A stretch of DNA of 64,000 nt from Hordeum vulgare subsp. vulgare (taxonomy: Eukaryota; Streptophyta; Magnoliopsida; Poales; Poaceae): positions 205,495,689 to 205,559,688 of the forward strand of contig NC_058523.1 in assembly GCF_904849725.1 (NCBI RefSeq). Reading direction: 5' to 3'. The position numbers were made by a program, and so were the translations under genes. The notes below the pieces were generated by a model. It was given only the letters and a program-made list of their open reading frames with translations, was not told the DNA's origin and did no database searches. The stretch's first letter is position 1, and each line of letters opens with the position of its first letter. Below are positions 29,876 through 42,666 of this stretch, in pieces.

Positions 29876-32426
29876 TTCAGATCCGTAAGATTCGAAACAA
29901 TAGTTTTCTATTGACATGAAAACAATAATACTTCAAGAAAACTAGCAAGGTAATCATGAACTTTCAAAATAACAAGGCCGAGGAAAGTTATCCCTACAAA
30001 ATCATATAGTTTGGCTATGCTCCATCATCCTCACACAACTAATGTAAATCATGGACAACCCTGGTATTGGCCAAGTAATTTTTTTCGCACTCTTACTTTC
30101 TCAAACTTTTTATAACTATCACGCAATACGTGAGCGTGAGCCATGGATATAGCACTATAGGTGGAATAGAGTGTGGTGGTGGTTGTGAGACAAAAAGGAG
30201 GAGATGGTCACATTGACTCGGCGTATCAAAGGGCTATGGAGATGCCCATTAATAGATATCAATGTGAATGAGTAGGGATTGCCATACAAGGGATGCACTT
30301 GAGCTATAAGTATGTGAAAGCTCAAAAGGAGAACTAGTGGGTGTGCATCCAACTTGCTTGCTCACCAAGACTTAGGGCAATTTTGAGGAAGCCCATCACT
30401 GGAATATACAAGCCAAGTTATATAATAAAGATTCCCAGTAGCATATGGTAGTGACAAAGCAAGAAGCTCTCAATCATGAAGAACATGGTGATATTATGAA
30501 GCACAAGTGTGGAAAAAGATAGTTGCATTGTCCCTTCTCTCTTTTTCTCTCTCTTTTTTTGTTTGGGCTCTTGGCCTCTTTTTTTTATTTCGGCTCTTTG
30601 GCCTCTTTTTTTTAATTCCTCATATGGGACAATGCTCTAATAATGATGATCATCACACTTTTATTTACTCACAGCTCAAAGCGTAGAACGATGATGACTC
30701 TATAGGAAATGCCTCCGAAAGTGTACCAGGACGTGCAACGATCTAGCTTGGCATATGACGTTGAAAACATCTCGCTAGCTATCTTACGATCATGCAATGG
30801 AAATATGAGAGTGACTGCACAAGTCATGAGATGGAACGGTGGGGGTTGCATGGAAATATATCTCGGAATGGCTATGAAAATGCGATAGTAGGTAGGTATG
30901 GTGGCTGTTTTGAGGAAGGCATATGGTGGGTTTGTGTACCAGCGAAAGTTGCGCGGCACTAGAGAGGCTAGCAAAGGTGGAAGGTGAGAGTGCATCTATA
31001 CCATGGATTCACATTAGTCATGAGTAACTCACATACTTGTTGCGAAAGTTTTTATTAGTAATTGAAACAAAGTGCTAAACGCATACTCCTAGGGGAAGGG
31101 TTGGTCGGTGTTAACCATCGCGCGATCCCGACCTCAACCCAAAGGATGACAATCAATAGATCAATTATGCTCCAACTTCCTAACATAGCGGTTCACCATA
31201 CGTGCATGCTACGGGAATCACTAACTTCAACACAAGTATTTCTAGATTAACAACACCTTACTAACATAGCTCTTAATATTACCAAATCCACGTCTCAAAA
31301 CTAATTGAGAGGAATCAAAACTTCTCTTTCTACTCAATGGACATGAAGATGGAGGTTTTCGTATCCTCTATGGGTACCTATCACCTTTGGAACTACTTTC
31401 ATAGCATAAGCCAACTACCAAGTCAAGCACCGCCATGCTCTAAAAGATATAAGTGAATCACATAGAGCAAAATTATCTAGCTCAAAAGATATAAGTGAAG
31501 CACTATGAGCATTCTAGCAAAATCACGATGAGTGCATGTCTCTCTCTCAAAAAGGTGTGCAGCAAGGATGATTGTGACACAATAAAAGAAAAGACTTATG
31601 ATACAAGACGCTCCAAGCAAAACACATATCATGTGGTGAATAAAAATATAGCTCCAAGTAATGTTACCGATGGATTGAAGACGAAAGAGGGGATGCCTTC
31701 CCGGGGCATCCCCAAGCTTAGTTTTTTTGGTGTCCTTGAATTTGTCTTGGGATGCCTTGGGCATCCCAAAGCTTGAGCTCTTTCCACTACTTATCTCTTT
31801 GTCCATGAGAACATCACCCAAAACTTGAAAACTTCACAACACAAAACTTAAACAGAAACTCGTGATAGCATTCGCACAAGAACATAGACTACCACCTCTT
31901 TTGGTACTGTAGCAAACTTGAATTCTATCTATATTGGTGTTGGGCTACTGTATTCTCACTTTTCCATGGCTAGTACCCCCCGATACTAACCATAGTTTCA
32001 TCAAAACAAGCAACCAACTCAACAAAAACAGAATTTGTCAAAAAGAGACCAGTCTGTAGCAATCTGTATACTTCGTATACTTCTGGTACCTCAATAATTC
32101 CGAAAAATACGACTTCCTGGGTAAAAGACATATCAACCATCAAAAAAAAGAATCAACTCAAAATCTCTTTCTGAATAAAAATGAAAAATAATCTCGTAAG
32201 CGAAAAGTTTCTGTCTTTTTCCAGCAGGATTAAACAACCCTCACCAAGACTAGTCATAAAGGTTTTGCTTGGCTCAAACACAAAAAGAAACACAAAAAAG
32301 ACAAACACAACAGAATTATAATGGTGTGGACGCAACAAAACACAAAGAAAAAATATAAATTCATTTGGTTGCCTGCCAACAAGCGCTATTGTTTAACGCC
32401 CTTATCTAGGCATAAAAGCGATAGAA
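29876..32426 (-). other. Non-coding 3' region of element E
   Basis: No supported gene. Holds two strong hairpins beside AAGCTT motifs (31689-31719 and 31747-31774), ATATAAGTGAA repeats (about 31447 and 31487), and a C/T-rich TTTGGCCTC(T)n repeat near 30535-30615. Several open frames here are unsupported. Confidence 0.65.
31689..31774 (-). other. Two hairpins next to polypurine-like motifs (E)
   Basis: GGGGATGCC (31689-31697) pairs with GGCATCCCC (31705-31713). TTGGGATGCC (31747-31756) pairs with GGCATCCCAA (31760-31769) around a three-base loop. On the minus strand each follows AAGCTT, as in element B at 20399. Confidence 0.7.
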
Positions 32427-34502
32427 TCAGGTATCGTCGTCTTTGGTGCTCAAACCATAAGTGGCCCTCAGCATGGATTCATAAGGCAATCTTATTTTCT
32501 TTCTAGGAAAGTGCTCCATGCCCTTCTTTAAAGGAAATTGAAATCTAATATCCCCTTCCTTCATATCGATGATAGCACCGCTAGTCCTTAGGAAAGGTCT
32601 ACCAAGAATAATAGGGCATGTAGGATTGCAATCAATGTCAAGCACAATGAAATAAACGGGTACATAGTTCCTATTTGCAATAATAAGAACATCATTGATC
32701 CTTCCCTTGGGTTTCTTGACAGTAGAATCAACAAGATGCAAATGAAGAGAACACTCTTCAATCTCATTAAAACCCAAAACATCACATAAAAACTTTGGAA
32801 TCGCGGAAACACTAGCACCCAAATCACAAAAAGCATTGCATTCATAGTTTTTTATTTTGATTTTGATGGTAGGTTCCCACTCATCATGAAGCTTTCTAGG
32901 GATAGAGACTTCCAATTCAAGTTTCTCTTCAAGAGATTTTATCATAGCTTCGACGATATGATCGGTAAAGGCCTTGTTTTGGCTATAAGCGTGTGGAGAG
33001 TTTAACATGGATTGCATCAAGGAAATGCATTCAATCAAGGAGAAACTATCATAATTGAATTCCTTGAAATCCATGGTAGTAATTCCAGTACTACTCAAAG
33101 CTTTAATATCTTCTACTCCACTTTCCATGCTTTTAGCATCAAGATAGATGGACTCCGAATCATTGGGGCGCTTTTCAACCAAAGTGTATTCGTATCCATC
33201 CCCATAATCATTAGGTTTGTCACAAGAAAACAAAGATTCAATGGGAGTCACAGCAAGCACTTTAAGATCTTTGTGATTCTTATCACGAGAACACGCCTTT
33301 TTGAGCCATTCATGTCTAGCACGAATTTGGGCAGTTTTTTCTTTGCTTTCAATCATGGAAACACGCATAGCTTTCAAAGTTTCATCCATATTGATCTTGG
33401 GAGGATCACATCTAACTTTCAAAGAATCAACTGCACTAGACATTCTATCAACGCTCTTAGCCAAATCGTCAATTTTGAGTAGTTTTTCCTCTATGTACGC
33501 ATTGAAAATATTTTGCGAGTTGATAAACTCTTTGAAATTACTCTCTAGATTAGAGGGTAATCTATTGTAATTTCCATGAGTATTGTTGTAGGAGTTGCCA
33601 AAGTTATTAGAGGAGTTACTAGGAAAAGGCCTACGAACATAGTTTCCTCTAAAAGCATTGTTGTTGCCAAAATTATTCCTACCAACAAAATTAACGTCCT
33701 AGCTAGCGTTGCTACTCTCAATCAAAGAAGACAAGGGCATATAATTAAGATTTAAAGGAGCACTTCTACTAGCAGATAAAATCATTAACTCATCCATCTT
33801 AGCACTCAACGAGTTAATTTCTTCTATAGCGTGTACCTTCTTACTAGTAGGTGACCTTTCAGTGTGCCACTGAGAGTAGTTCGTCATGATGTTGTCTAGT
33901 AGTTTTGTGGCTTCTCCTAACATGATTTCCATTAACGTTCCACCAGGGGTGGAGTCCAAGATATTTCTAGAAGCGTAATTCAAGTGAGCGTAGAAGATTT
34001 GAATAATCATCCAAAGACTCAAGCCATGAGCGGGACAATTTCTAATCATCAATTTCATTCTCTCCCAAGATTGTGCAACATGTTCATGATCAAGTTTCTT
34101 AAAGTACATAATATCATGAAGGAGAGAGATAATCTTAGCCGGCGGAAAATACTTGGATATATAAGCATCTTTGCACTTATCCCAAGAATCGATACTGGTT
34201 TTGGGCAAAGACAAAAACCAAGTTGTTGCTCGATCTCGCAACGAGAAAGAATAAAGCTTCAATTTAATCACATCATTATCCACATATTTCTTCTTCTGCA
34301 TATCAAAAAGCTCAATGAAGGTATTAAGATGGGATGCGGCATCTTCACTAGGAAGGCCGGAGAATTGCTCTTTCATAAGAAGATTCAGCAAAGCGGCATT
34401 GATTTCGTATGACTACGCACTAGTGGTGGGAGCAATCGGAGTACTAATAAAATCATTATTATTAGTATTCGAGAAGTCACAAAGTTTGGTGTTTTCATTC
34501 AT
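32427..34502 (-). pseudogene. gag-protease of element E, two in-frame TAG codons
   Basis: One reading frame of 692 codons from ATG at 34502 (MNENTKLCDFSN). TAG at 34415-34413 (after PTTSA) and TAG at 33701-33699 (after SSNAS, before DVNFVG) are the only interruptions I found. Domains: gag core (KLKLYSFSLRDRATTWFLSL; KYFPPAKIISLLHDI; SWERMKLMIRNCPAHGLS), Asn-rich linker (about 33690-33560), coiled region (KIDDLAKSVDRMSSAVD), then retropepsin-like domain (CDLGASVSAIP with catalytic Asp; IILGRPFLRTSG). It ends TKDDDT-stop. The distal 345 codons (33464-32427) are fully open. No polymerase domain follows. Confidence 0.85.
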
Positions 34503-34690
34503 GGTGACTTCAGCAAGAAAGCAAGCACACAAGCGTACAGAGAGCAAGCAAGAAAAAGGGCGAACGAAAAGGCAAACGGAAAAGGCAAATTGTGAAGTGG
34601 GCGAGTGGAAAACGAGAGGAAACTGGCAAACAAAATAAATGCAAGAGATGAGTTTGCGACACTTAACTGTATGAGTTCTTGACCTGATCC

Positions 34691-34757
34691 TCCCCGGCAA
34701 CGGCGCGAGAAATTATTCTCCTACGGCAATAAAAGTCCTTCCCTGGCAATGGTGACA
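34691..34757 (-). other. Primer binding site of E plus degenerate copies
   Basis: On the minus strand TCGCGCCGTTGCCGGGGA (34708-34691) matches the tRNA-Asp complement at 17/18. A TATTGCCGTAGGA copy lies at about 34730-34718, and TGTCACCATTGCCAGGGA (34757-34740) matches at 14/18. The best copy is again the one furthest from the LTR. Confidence 0.75.
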
Positions 34758-34769
34758 GAGATCCTTCTG

Positions 34770-36282
34770 TCGTCTCTTGAGCTTGCATTGGTTTTCCCTT
34801 TGAAGAGGAAAGGGTGATGCAGCAGAGGACCAGTAAGTATTTCCCTCAGTTTGAGAACCAAGGTATCAATCCAGTAGGAGAATATCGTCAAGTCCAGAGT
34901 ACCTGCGCAAACACAAAAGAGCTTGCACCCAATGCTTTAAAGGGGTTGTCAATCCCTTCAAGATTGATTGCAAAGTGAGATCTGAAGGCGGAAAGTGCAA
35001 TGAGGAAAAAGTATAAGGCTGAAAATATGGTGTGGACTATGGAGTAGACCCGGGGGGCCATAGTGTTCACTAGAGGCTTCTCCCAAAATAGAAAGTATTA
35101 CGATGGGTGAAAAATTACTGTCGAGCAATTGATAGAACCGCGCAAAGTCATGACGATATCTAAGGCAATCATCATACATATAGGCATCACGTCCGAGACA
35201 AGTAGACCGATACTTTCTGCATCTACTACTATTACTCCACACATCGACCGCTATCCAGCATGCATCTAGTGTATTGAGTTCATGACGAACAGAGTAACGC
35301 CTTAAGCAAGATGATATGATGTAGAGGTATAATCTCAAACCAATGATGAAAACCCCATCTTTTTACCCTTGATGGCAACAACATGATGCGTGCCTCGCTA
35401 CCCCTTCTGTCACTGGGTGAGGTCACCGCACGGTATGAACCCAAAACCAAGCACTTCTCCCATTGCAAGAGTCATAGATCTAGTTGGCCAAACAAAACCC
35501 ACAACTCGAAGAAAATTACAAGGATATGAAATCATGCATAAGAGAGATCAGTAGAAACTCAAATAAGATTCATAGATAATCTGATCACAAATCCACAATT
35601 CATCGGATCTCCACAAACACACCGCAAAAGAAGATTACATCGGATAGATCTCCATGAAGATCATGGAGGAATTTGTATTGAAGATCCAAGAGAGAGAAGA
35701 AGACATCTAGCTACTAGCTATGGACCCGTAGGTCTATGCTGAACTACGCACACATCATCGGAGAGGTCATGGTGTTGATGAAGAAGCCCTCTGTATCCGA
35801 ATCCCCCCTTCGGCAGGGCACCAGAACGTGCCCGAGATGGGATCTTGCGGAGACAGAAGCTTGCGGCGGCGAAAAAGTACTTTCTATGATCTCTTGATTT
35901 TTTCTAGGATTTTAGGGAATATATAGGCGCAAAACCTAGGGCAGAGGTGGCCCAGGGAGCCCACAAGCCAGGGAGGTGCGGGCCCCCTGGCCGCGGCTAG
36001 GGGGCTTGTGGGGTCCCTGCAGGCCCCATGCCCTGATTCTCCGGCTTCCCGATATTTTTCTGTTTCAGAAAAAATCTTTTTGGAAGTTTCATTCCGTTTG
36101 GACTCCGTTCAAAATCCTCCTATGAAAGGGGTCAAAAACATGGAAAAAACAGAAACTGGCACTTGGCACTGAGTTAATAAGTTAGTCCCAAAAAATATAT
36201 AAAAGGCATGCAAAACATCCAAAGTTTGACAAGATAATAGCATGAAACCATCAGACATTATAGATACGTTGGAGATGTATCA
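34770..36282 (-). mobile_element. 5' LTR of element E
   Basis: TGATACATCTCCAACGTATC start at 36282. The inner boundary is approximate because of the degenerate primer-site copies. A TATA-like TATATATTCCC on the minus strand lies at about 35915-35927. Homologous to the C LTR. Confidence 0.75.
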
Positions 36283-36676
36283 CATAGGAGTAGCGCTGGA
36301 TTTGAGCCAGCACTACAGCTAACTTAGCGGTAGCGCTCGTTCTAATCCAGCGCTACTGCTGAATGCCCTAGGACAAATAGGAGTAGCACTTTCAGCAATC
36401 CAGCACTACTGCTAACATTATTTTCTTTATTATTTTTCCTTTTTATTTTATTATTTTATTATTTTTTATTATTTTCCTTTCCTTTTCTGTTTTCTTTTCT
36501 TTTGTATTGCTTTCTCCCTTTTGTTTTTGTTTTTTGTTCTTAGTTTTTATACCGACAGCCTCTCGCACGGAGTCGGCGACGAGAACGTACGTCTCCCTCC
36601 CACACTGCGTGAATATGACCGGAACCATGTGTTGTTTCGTACACAAAATACATACATATATATATAAATGATTGTT

Positions 36677-39600
36677 TCATCGAAGACGTTTCACATTGAG
36701 CTTCTTTCCTTTCTTGTTCATTTTGGTGATTCTTATTTTCCGGCACCATGGAGTACAATCTTTATTAGGTAATGTAGTCTTGATTCTTCTTTTCACGTAT
36801 GCTTCATCATCAACATCATCTTCCCTCATCGGGTTGCCGTATGGGTCGTAGTATTCCTCGTTGGCGACTCCATCCATTCCGACGATGTTCTTTTTGCCTC
36901 TCCTTATAACAACACGGGTTGGATTGGACGGATAGGTTATGAATAAGCATTGTGTCACGTGCTTAGAGTGTTTCCATGGCAAAGTTTTGGCGATGACGTT
37001 AACATTCACGGTAGAGCTCTTTGCGTTGGGTATAGACATGGTAGTGAAATACTTGTTTTCTCTTACGACGGCCTTAGCCCACCCGACACGAAACATCGTC
37101 GCATCATGCCTTCCAGCATAGTTAAGCTCCCAGATCTCTTCGACCCTTCCGTAGAATCTTTTAGTTGTGCCGTTGGAGTCGGTCACGCATTCAACTGTCA
37201 CCCTTGAGTTTTGCTAACCACTGTCCATGTCTATGGCCTCCGTGTAGAACGTTTACCTATTGATATTGTATGCCTCATAGGACACGAGTTTGGGCACAGG
37301 GCCATGTGCTAACACGTGTATGAGAAACTCGTCCGCACTGCCCTCTTTTGGGGGATTAGCACGAACTTACTCTTTTAACCAACGAAAGGAAGTGGCGTTG
37401 TGATCTAAAGTAACTTCATCGTCCGTCTTGTGCATCCCCTGATCATGGTACTTCTTTGCGATGATTTCTTTGTGCAGTGTCACATAATCATCGACCGCAT
37501 CTAGGTCTTGTAGAACTACTAAGTTAGCCCTGTCGAAGTCGTCCTGTCAATCCGAGTAGTCCACGTGCAATTCCCTCCGGTTGTTGTTGTGACCTTTTCC
37601 TCCGAGCCTCCCATGGTGCTTCTTGATGGGGAAACCAACAAGAGGGTCTTCTTTGCCTATATAATTCTCGCAAAAGGAGATGCACTCTTGGATCAGATAC
37701 CCGTGGACAATGCTCCCCTCGGGACGGGACATGTTACGAAGGAATCCTTTGATGACCCCATTCATTATATCGAACGACATCATGTTGTGAAGGAATGTGG
37801 GACCGAGGTCGATGATGTCCTCGATGATGTGGACACATATATGCACCATGACATCAAAGAATGCGGGCGGGAAGTACATCTCAAGCTGACATAGTATGAC
37901 AACGATCTCTTCGTGTAGCCATCGGAGCTGCTTCACAGTGATGGACTTTTGAAAGATAACATCGAAGAAGTTGCAGAGACTAGTAAGTGTCTCACGGAAG
38001 TGCTTGTCCATTATCCCTCTAATGGAAACCGGGAGTATCTACGTCATCATCACGTGACAGTTATGAGACTTCATCCTGCTGGACCCTTTTTCTTGGTGTC
38101 TAGACATCTGCTTATGTTCCCAAGTAACCGGAACTGACTTTGATTCCCGTAAGGCACTTCATGAATTGATCGATCTCCTTCGGACTTAAGGTGAAGCAAG
38201 AAGGGGGGCAAAAATTCTCCTCCTTCTTGTTGACTTTTCTTCCCCTTGGCCGCGTCTCCATCTCCGTCTCCGTATCCTCCATCGACTTTTTACGGGATAT
38301 GTGGGGATCCCCCCTGATCTCCAAATCTTCGAAGTCTTTCCTTGCCTTTGGTCCATCCTTGGTCTTCTCCGGCATGTTGAAATGTGTGCGAAGCAAGATC
38401 TCAAGGACATTCTTCGTGATATGCATTTCATCAAGGCTATGAGGCGTGTGGTGATAGGGAAAGTATTCCAACTCCTAGAAACATACCTCGTTTTCCATAC
38501 CTTCAACAGCGGCTCCGGCGCCTTTTCCATGTTTCTCGGCGCGGGGCACTTTTGCCAGTTATTCAACAACTCGTTGATTTTGGCGCCGCTCCTCTTATGT
38601 GGAGGCCCTCAACGCTCAGCCAAACCATTGAATAAATCTCCAAGTTTTCTCCACGGGTCATCCTCTTCCAGCCACCTATGATGCCCCATGTGCATGATTT
38701 TCCCAGACCCGCCATCTTTCATTGACGTAAGCTGCTGAGATGTTGTATCATCCATGCACCTCATGCATCCGCGGTATCCGTGGCACACCTGGCCTGAGGT
38801 GTATCCGTAACCGACATAGTCGTGCACCGTCGTCATCAACGGAGCTCTCATATAGAAATATTCTCTTGTGATGTCGTCCCATGTCTTCACCAGCGATTTC
38901 TAGAAAGTGTCTAGCACCTCTTTTAGAAGCCCCATATACAATTTATATTTTTTAGTGGTTGTTTCGTCCCTTGAGTCAAAATGCTCATGTGTATGTACTT
39001 TGTTTTCATGCACTTCCATGAGGGGAGGTTATACATCCATACAAAGATGGGCCATGTGTTGTGGTTGGTGCTGTCATTTCCAAACGGGTTCATGCCATCA
39101 GTACACACACCAAGCATGATGTTCCTTGCATCTTCTCCGACAAATCGATATTCGGCGTTGAATGATCTCCACTAGCTAGCATCTGCGAGGTGTCTCAGCT
39201 TCGGATCAACTCCATCATCGGGTTTCTTCCTCTCCGCGTGCCAGCGCATGATCTTTGGTTCCTTAGGATCTACAAAATACCGCTGCAGACAGGGAGTGAA
39301 CGGAAAGTACCATACAACTTTCCTAGGAACTTTCTTTCCTACCTTCTTGTATCAATAAGCATTGCATTCTAGACACCTGGTTATTTCCGCATGCTCCCCC
39401 CGATAAATGATGGAATCGTTGATGCATGCATGGTATCTACTGCATGGAAGATAAAGAGGGCAAACAATTTTCTTGGCCTCATCGACACTAGTAGGACACG
39501 GGTTCCCCGCGGGAAGAACATTATTATGTGGATACTTCAAATCCTCATCGATGCCTTTGTTTGTCCATTTGTTTTTGGCCTTCGTCTTTAGAAGTTCTAG

Positions 39601-40199
39601 CGTGAAACTCAAGCGGGTAATCTCGGGATCACAACCATCATATAATGGAGTCTTTGAGTCTACTTCAAGTTGCGCCAGCTTGGCCTCCTCTCTAGAAGCA
39701 ACTCTATCTCTAATCGTACTCTTGCGAAGGAGGTCTCAATCATGAGGGTCATGTATGAGTGAACTTAGTAGCGTTGAAGTCTGTGGCATGTTCGTTGCCT
39801 TTTCGCTGCCATATCCATACTCCGCTTCTTCACCGTATCCAAAATCTTCTTCGCCGCCGTGTCCGGACTCTTCCCCACCACCGTGTTCGGACTTTCACTG
39901 CCGCCGTGTCTGGCGCCATCATCTTTGTGTTGATCGGTCATCTCTTTTCTTAGTCCCATGTCGTTATTCCCTGCCATGGGGATGTCCTCATCATCATCCT
40001 TACTCATCCACCGAGTATAGCCATCCATGAAACCATTGATCAGCAAGTGGTCCTTTAAACGGCCAGCATCGAAAGTGCTGAAAACTACTCCTTCATTGCA
40101 TTTTGTACACGAGCATCTAGTCGCAGTCCGTTTATTTGCATACATGTCCATCACCATGAATTGCAAGTATCGCTCCACCTTCCTTCGACTCAGCTTCAT
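36677..40199 (-). pseudogene. TNP2-type CACTA transposase remnant
   Basis: In order on the minus strand: transposase-associated N-terminal domain (40199-39765; CSCTKCNEG, LKDHLLINGFMDGYTRW); TNP2 start (39612-39352; KNKWTNKGIDEDLKYPHN); core (about 39350-38890; LGVCTDGMNPFGN, YNLPSWKCMK, CMRCMDDTTSQQL); SLDEMHITKNVLE (38471-38112); DUF4218-like (38011-37547; LCQLEMYFPPAFFDVMVHI, RPEGSIVHGYL); DUF4216-like (37201-36677; YGRVEEIWELNYAG, FRVGWAKAV). Stops or frameshifts occur near 39352, 39174, 38920, 38560 and 37370. All domains are recognisable, so this was an autonomous element. Confidence 0.85.
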
Positions 40200-40569
40200 G
40201 ACTGCATGGTATATAAGGGAAAATGGTTATAAACAAAATGCATGAATGCATCAAAGTCATATAAAAATTTGGCATGACCTTGCCTAAAAATAGGACATAT
40301 CGAGTTTGCTCGAAATTCCCCGAAACAGAAATAAATCGACATTTTAGACAAACATAAGCAACTCACGGGGCATGTCACTCACACAAATCCCTTCATATCG
40401 AAAACACACATATTTCCATTATTGAAATGTACAACTTTTTACTCACCTATATATATCCCGAGAGAGATTGTGCACGGCTAAATAAATAGCTAGATCTAGT
40501 TGTTGTGAAGAGAGATGACTCTAGCTAACTAGTGGAGATGGAGAGAGATGACCTAGATAGCTAGATCTA

Positions 40570-40800
40570 TATGTATGGAAGGAGAGAGAGACAAATAAAT
40601 GTGGAACATGGAGTTAGAAGAGGTCATTTATGAAGAAGAATTAGGGTGGAGGAGGCATTAATGGGGACAGAAGAGAGGTAGAAGGAAGAAATAAGAAGGG
40701 AAACAATGGTGGAGAAGTAAATAAGAGAGAGGAGAGGAGAAAGGAGGGGAGGGTGCAAAGGGGGGAGGACGAGGGAGAGAAGGGGTGTGTGGGCAAAAAT
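40570..40800 (-). other. Purine-rich (plus strand) leader region of CACTA G
   Basis: Polypurine on the plus strand, hence C/T-rich upstream of the transposase on the minus strand. Short Ser/Leu/Pro-rich open frames here are compositional. Confidence 0.5.
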
Positions 40801-41207
40801 TTGCCAACAGCCACGCATAGCAGTAGCACTGTTTTCCAAAGGGCGCTACTGCTATTTGTCATAGTAGTAGCTCTTTTCTGGGGCAGCGCTACTGCTAAGC
40901 GGGACTACTGCTATTATGCTTAGTCGTAGCGCTGATTCCCGCCAAGCGCTACTGCTATTCTACTTAGTAGTAATGCTTTTTACAAGGTTGCGCTGCTACT
41001 ACTCCTACCGTCGGTGGGCTCGTTTGGTCCCGTTTAGAGTAGCGCTTTTTTGAATTCCAGCGCTTCTACTACCGTCGGTGGGCTAGGCAATAACCATCCC
41101 ATGCACTGTCTATAAATGAAGAAAACATAACTACCATGAAATATGTAAAATATAAACTATAATCTAAATGTTGCCTTACGTGGACATTTTTTAGTGAAAC
41201 AAAAATA

Positions 41208-41280
41208 TCCTCATGGTTCCATAATATAAGATGTTTTACCAGCATACATAAACATATTATATTATAAGACGGATGTGGCA
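41208..41280. mobile_element. Stowaway-like MITE (73 bp)
   Basis: Imperfect terminal inverted repeats: CCATAATATAAGATGTTTTA near the left end against TATTATAAGACGGATG at the right, flanked by TA at 41206-41207 and 41281-41282. It resembles the recalled grass Stowaway termini (CCATAATATAAGA...). The arms have decayed. Confidence 0.6.
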
Positions 41281-42004
41281 TATCAACATCTAATCAATTC
41301 ACAGCCAAATATATTGTGTTAGTATTCTTTTATTGGCTACATATACTATATGATGGCAAGTGCATCGAGTGCCCCTTAGTGATTTTGGTCTATTGAAGAC
41401 TTATAGGTTAAGAGACTAATCTATTTGTGAGTGTACACATGCTTATAAGTCGTGGAGGAGTTTCAGTTATTCGAAGAATGTCGACCCCTAAAATGTATGT
41501 CTTTGAGTGAAGACTTTATTATTTCCTCGAAGACTTTGCAAGTGGGGAAATTGGTGTGTCCGTGAAGAAATTGATGCGAGGACTTTGAAGCCTGAAGACT
41601 TTGGTTTTCGTAGTTTCATTTTCTGTATTTTATGTCATAGGACCACCATACTGTTAAAGGGGGTCGAGGTAAAAATAAGGAAAAGTTTCCAAGTGATGCT
41701 CATCTCAAAGCCTACACGTATAAATCATTCGAGTGAAGCTTTGGAAATCTTTGACAGTTTAGTCAAATTCTTCAGTGATAGAGATGAAGATGTTCTAGTC
41801 TCTAAGGAATTTTCTCTAACTGGGGAGTTAGCTTTTCTCAAGTGCAAGTTACCTACCAATGAGGCACATGAGCGATATGAGAACTTCCACAGTTGAAACG
41901 TTCTGACGTTGCTGCTCCACGTGCCAGCTGTCTCTAACATTAGCCAAATAGCGGTCATGTCATTGGGGAATTTATTTCAAATCATGACAGGATAGCTCCA
42001 TGTC

Positions 42005-42013
42005 TATAAATAG
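42005..42013 (+). promoter_or_regulatory. TATA box of copia LTR
   Basis: TATAAATAG, about 655 bp into the LTR, followed by a leader with CCCCCATAACC. Confidence 0.65.
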
Positions 42014-42560
42014 AAACCCCCATAACCACTAGCAGGTTGGCTGCTCCGCGAGAGAAACCGACACTTGTCATTTGAGAGCAACCCATTCCTCGAAGACTTT
42101 GCAAGAAAATCATCAATGAGGAAAAAAACAAATACCCAAACCAAAACCCAAAACGCCAAAGTGATTGGGCATCATTGAAGAGATTGTTCATGTGTGGAAC
42201 CGACGCTTGCTACCTTTGAGGACTGTGCATCCTCCAAACGGTTAGGCGTCATGGTATAGAGCATCCAAATGTAAATTGTGGATCGTCGGTTGACCGAGTT
42301 TGTGAGGGTTTGGAAGTCTGCGCTGAAGACTTACCACGAGTGTTGGGCGAGGACTGTATGTCCTTAGCTCAAGGAGAACACGATAAGGACTATGTATCCT
42401 AGGATTGTGTGTCCTTTGGTTTAAATACCAAGCTGCTCCAAACCAGACGTACAACTGTCACAGCAGTTGGAACTGGGTCATCAAACCACTATCTTCATCG
42501 AGCACCTGGTTCTATTTCCTCAACCCTTTCATTTCCTCAGTTGTATGTTGATGACTTTGA

Positions 42561-42666
42561 TCGTTACTGTTCGAAGAATTTGATTGAAGACTGTCACAAA
42601 TTCCTCACCCCAATCGTTACTGTTTGAAGAATTTGATTGAAGACTTTCACAAATTCCTCACCCCAA
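42561..42666 (+). repeat. 53-bp tandem duplication in copia LTR
   Basis: TCGTTACTGTTCGAAGAATT at 42561 and TCGTTACTGTTTGAAGAATT at 42614. The two 53-bp copies differ at about two positions. Confidence 0.85.

Larger units (their letters stand above)
29876..36282 (-). mobile_element. Pol-less gypsy element E lacking a 3' LTR
   Basis: Reads leftwards from TGATACATCTCC at 36282: LTR, primer site (34708-34691), gag-protease (34502-32427), AAGCGC-type motif (32374-32387), then 2.5 kb non-coding 3' region fading near 29876. There is no reverse transcriptase, integrase or second LTR. It abuts the subterminal repeats of CACTA G at 36283. It is similar to element C. Confidence 0.8.
36283..41090 (-). 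mobile_element. Degenerate CACTA (En/Spm-type) transposon G
   Basis: Subterminal repeats of AGTAGCGCTGG / CCAGCGCTACTGCT type occur at both sides (36287-36420 and 40815-41070), enclosing transposase remnants on the minus strand. Two 16-bp copies of CTACCGTCGGTGGGCT at 41005 and 41069 (64-bp spacing) mark the right end. A CACTA terminus itself is not seen at either side: the left end is cut by element E, and the right end is worn or lost near 41090. Confidence 0.8.

Noticed and set aside
34413..34700. 95-codon frame upstream of E gag as a longer gag start
   Set aside because: The part before 34502 overlaps the primer-site end and C/T-rich leader. Family gag starts at the ATG at 34502.
36443..36646. 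Lys-rich minus-strand frame as a gene
   Set aside because: It runs through AT/T-rich low-complexity sequence in the 3' part of CACTA G.
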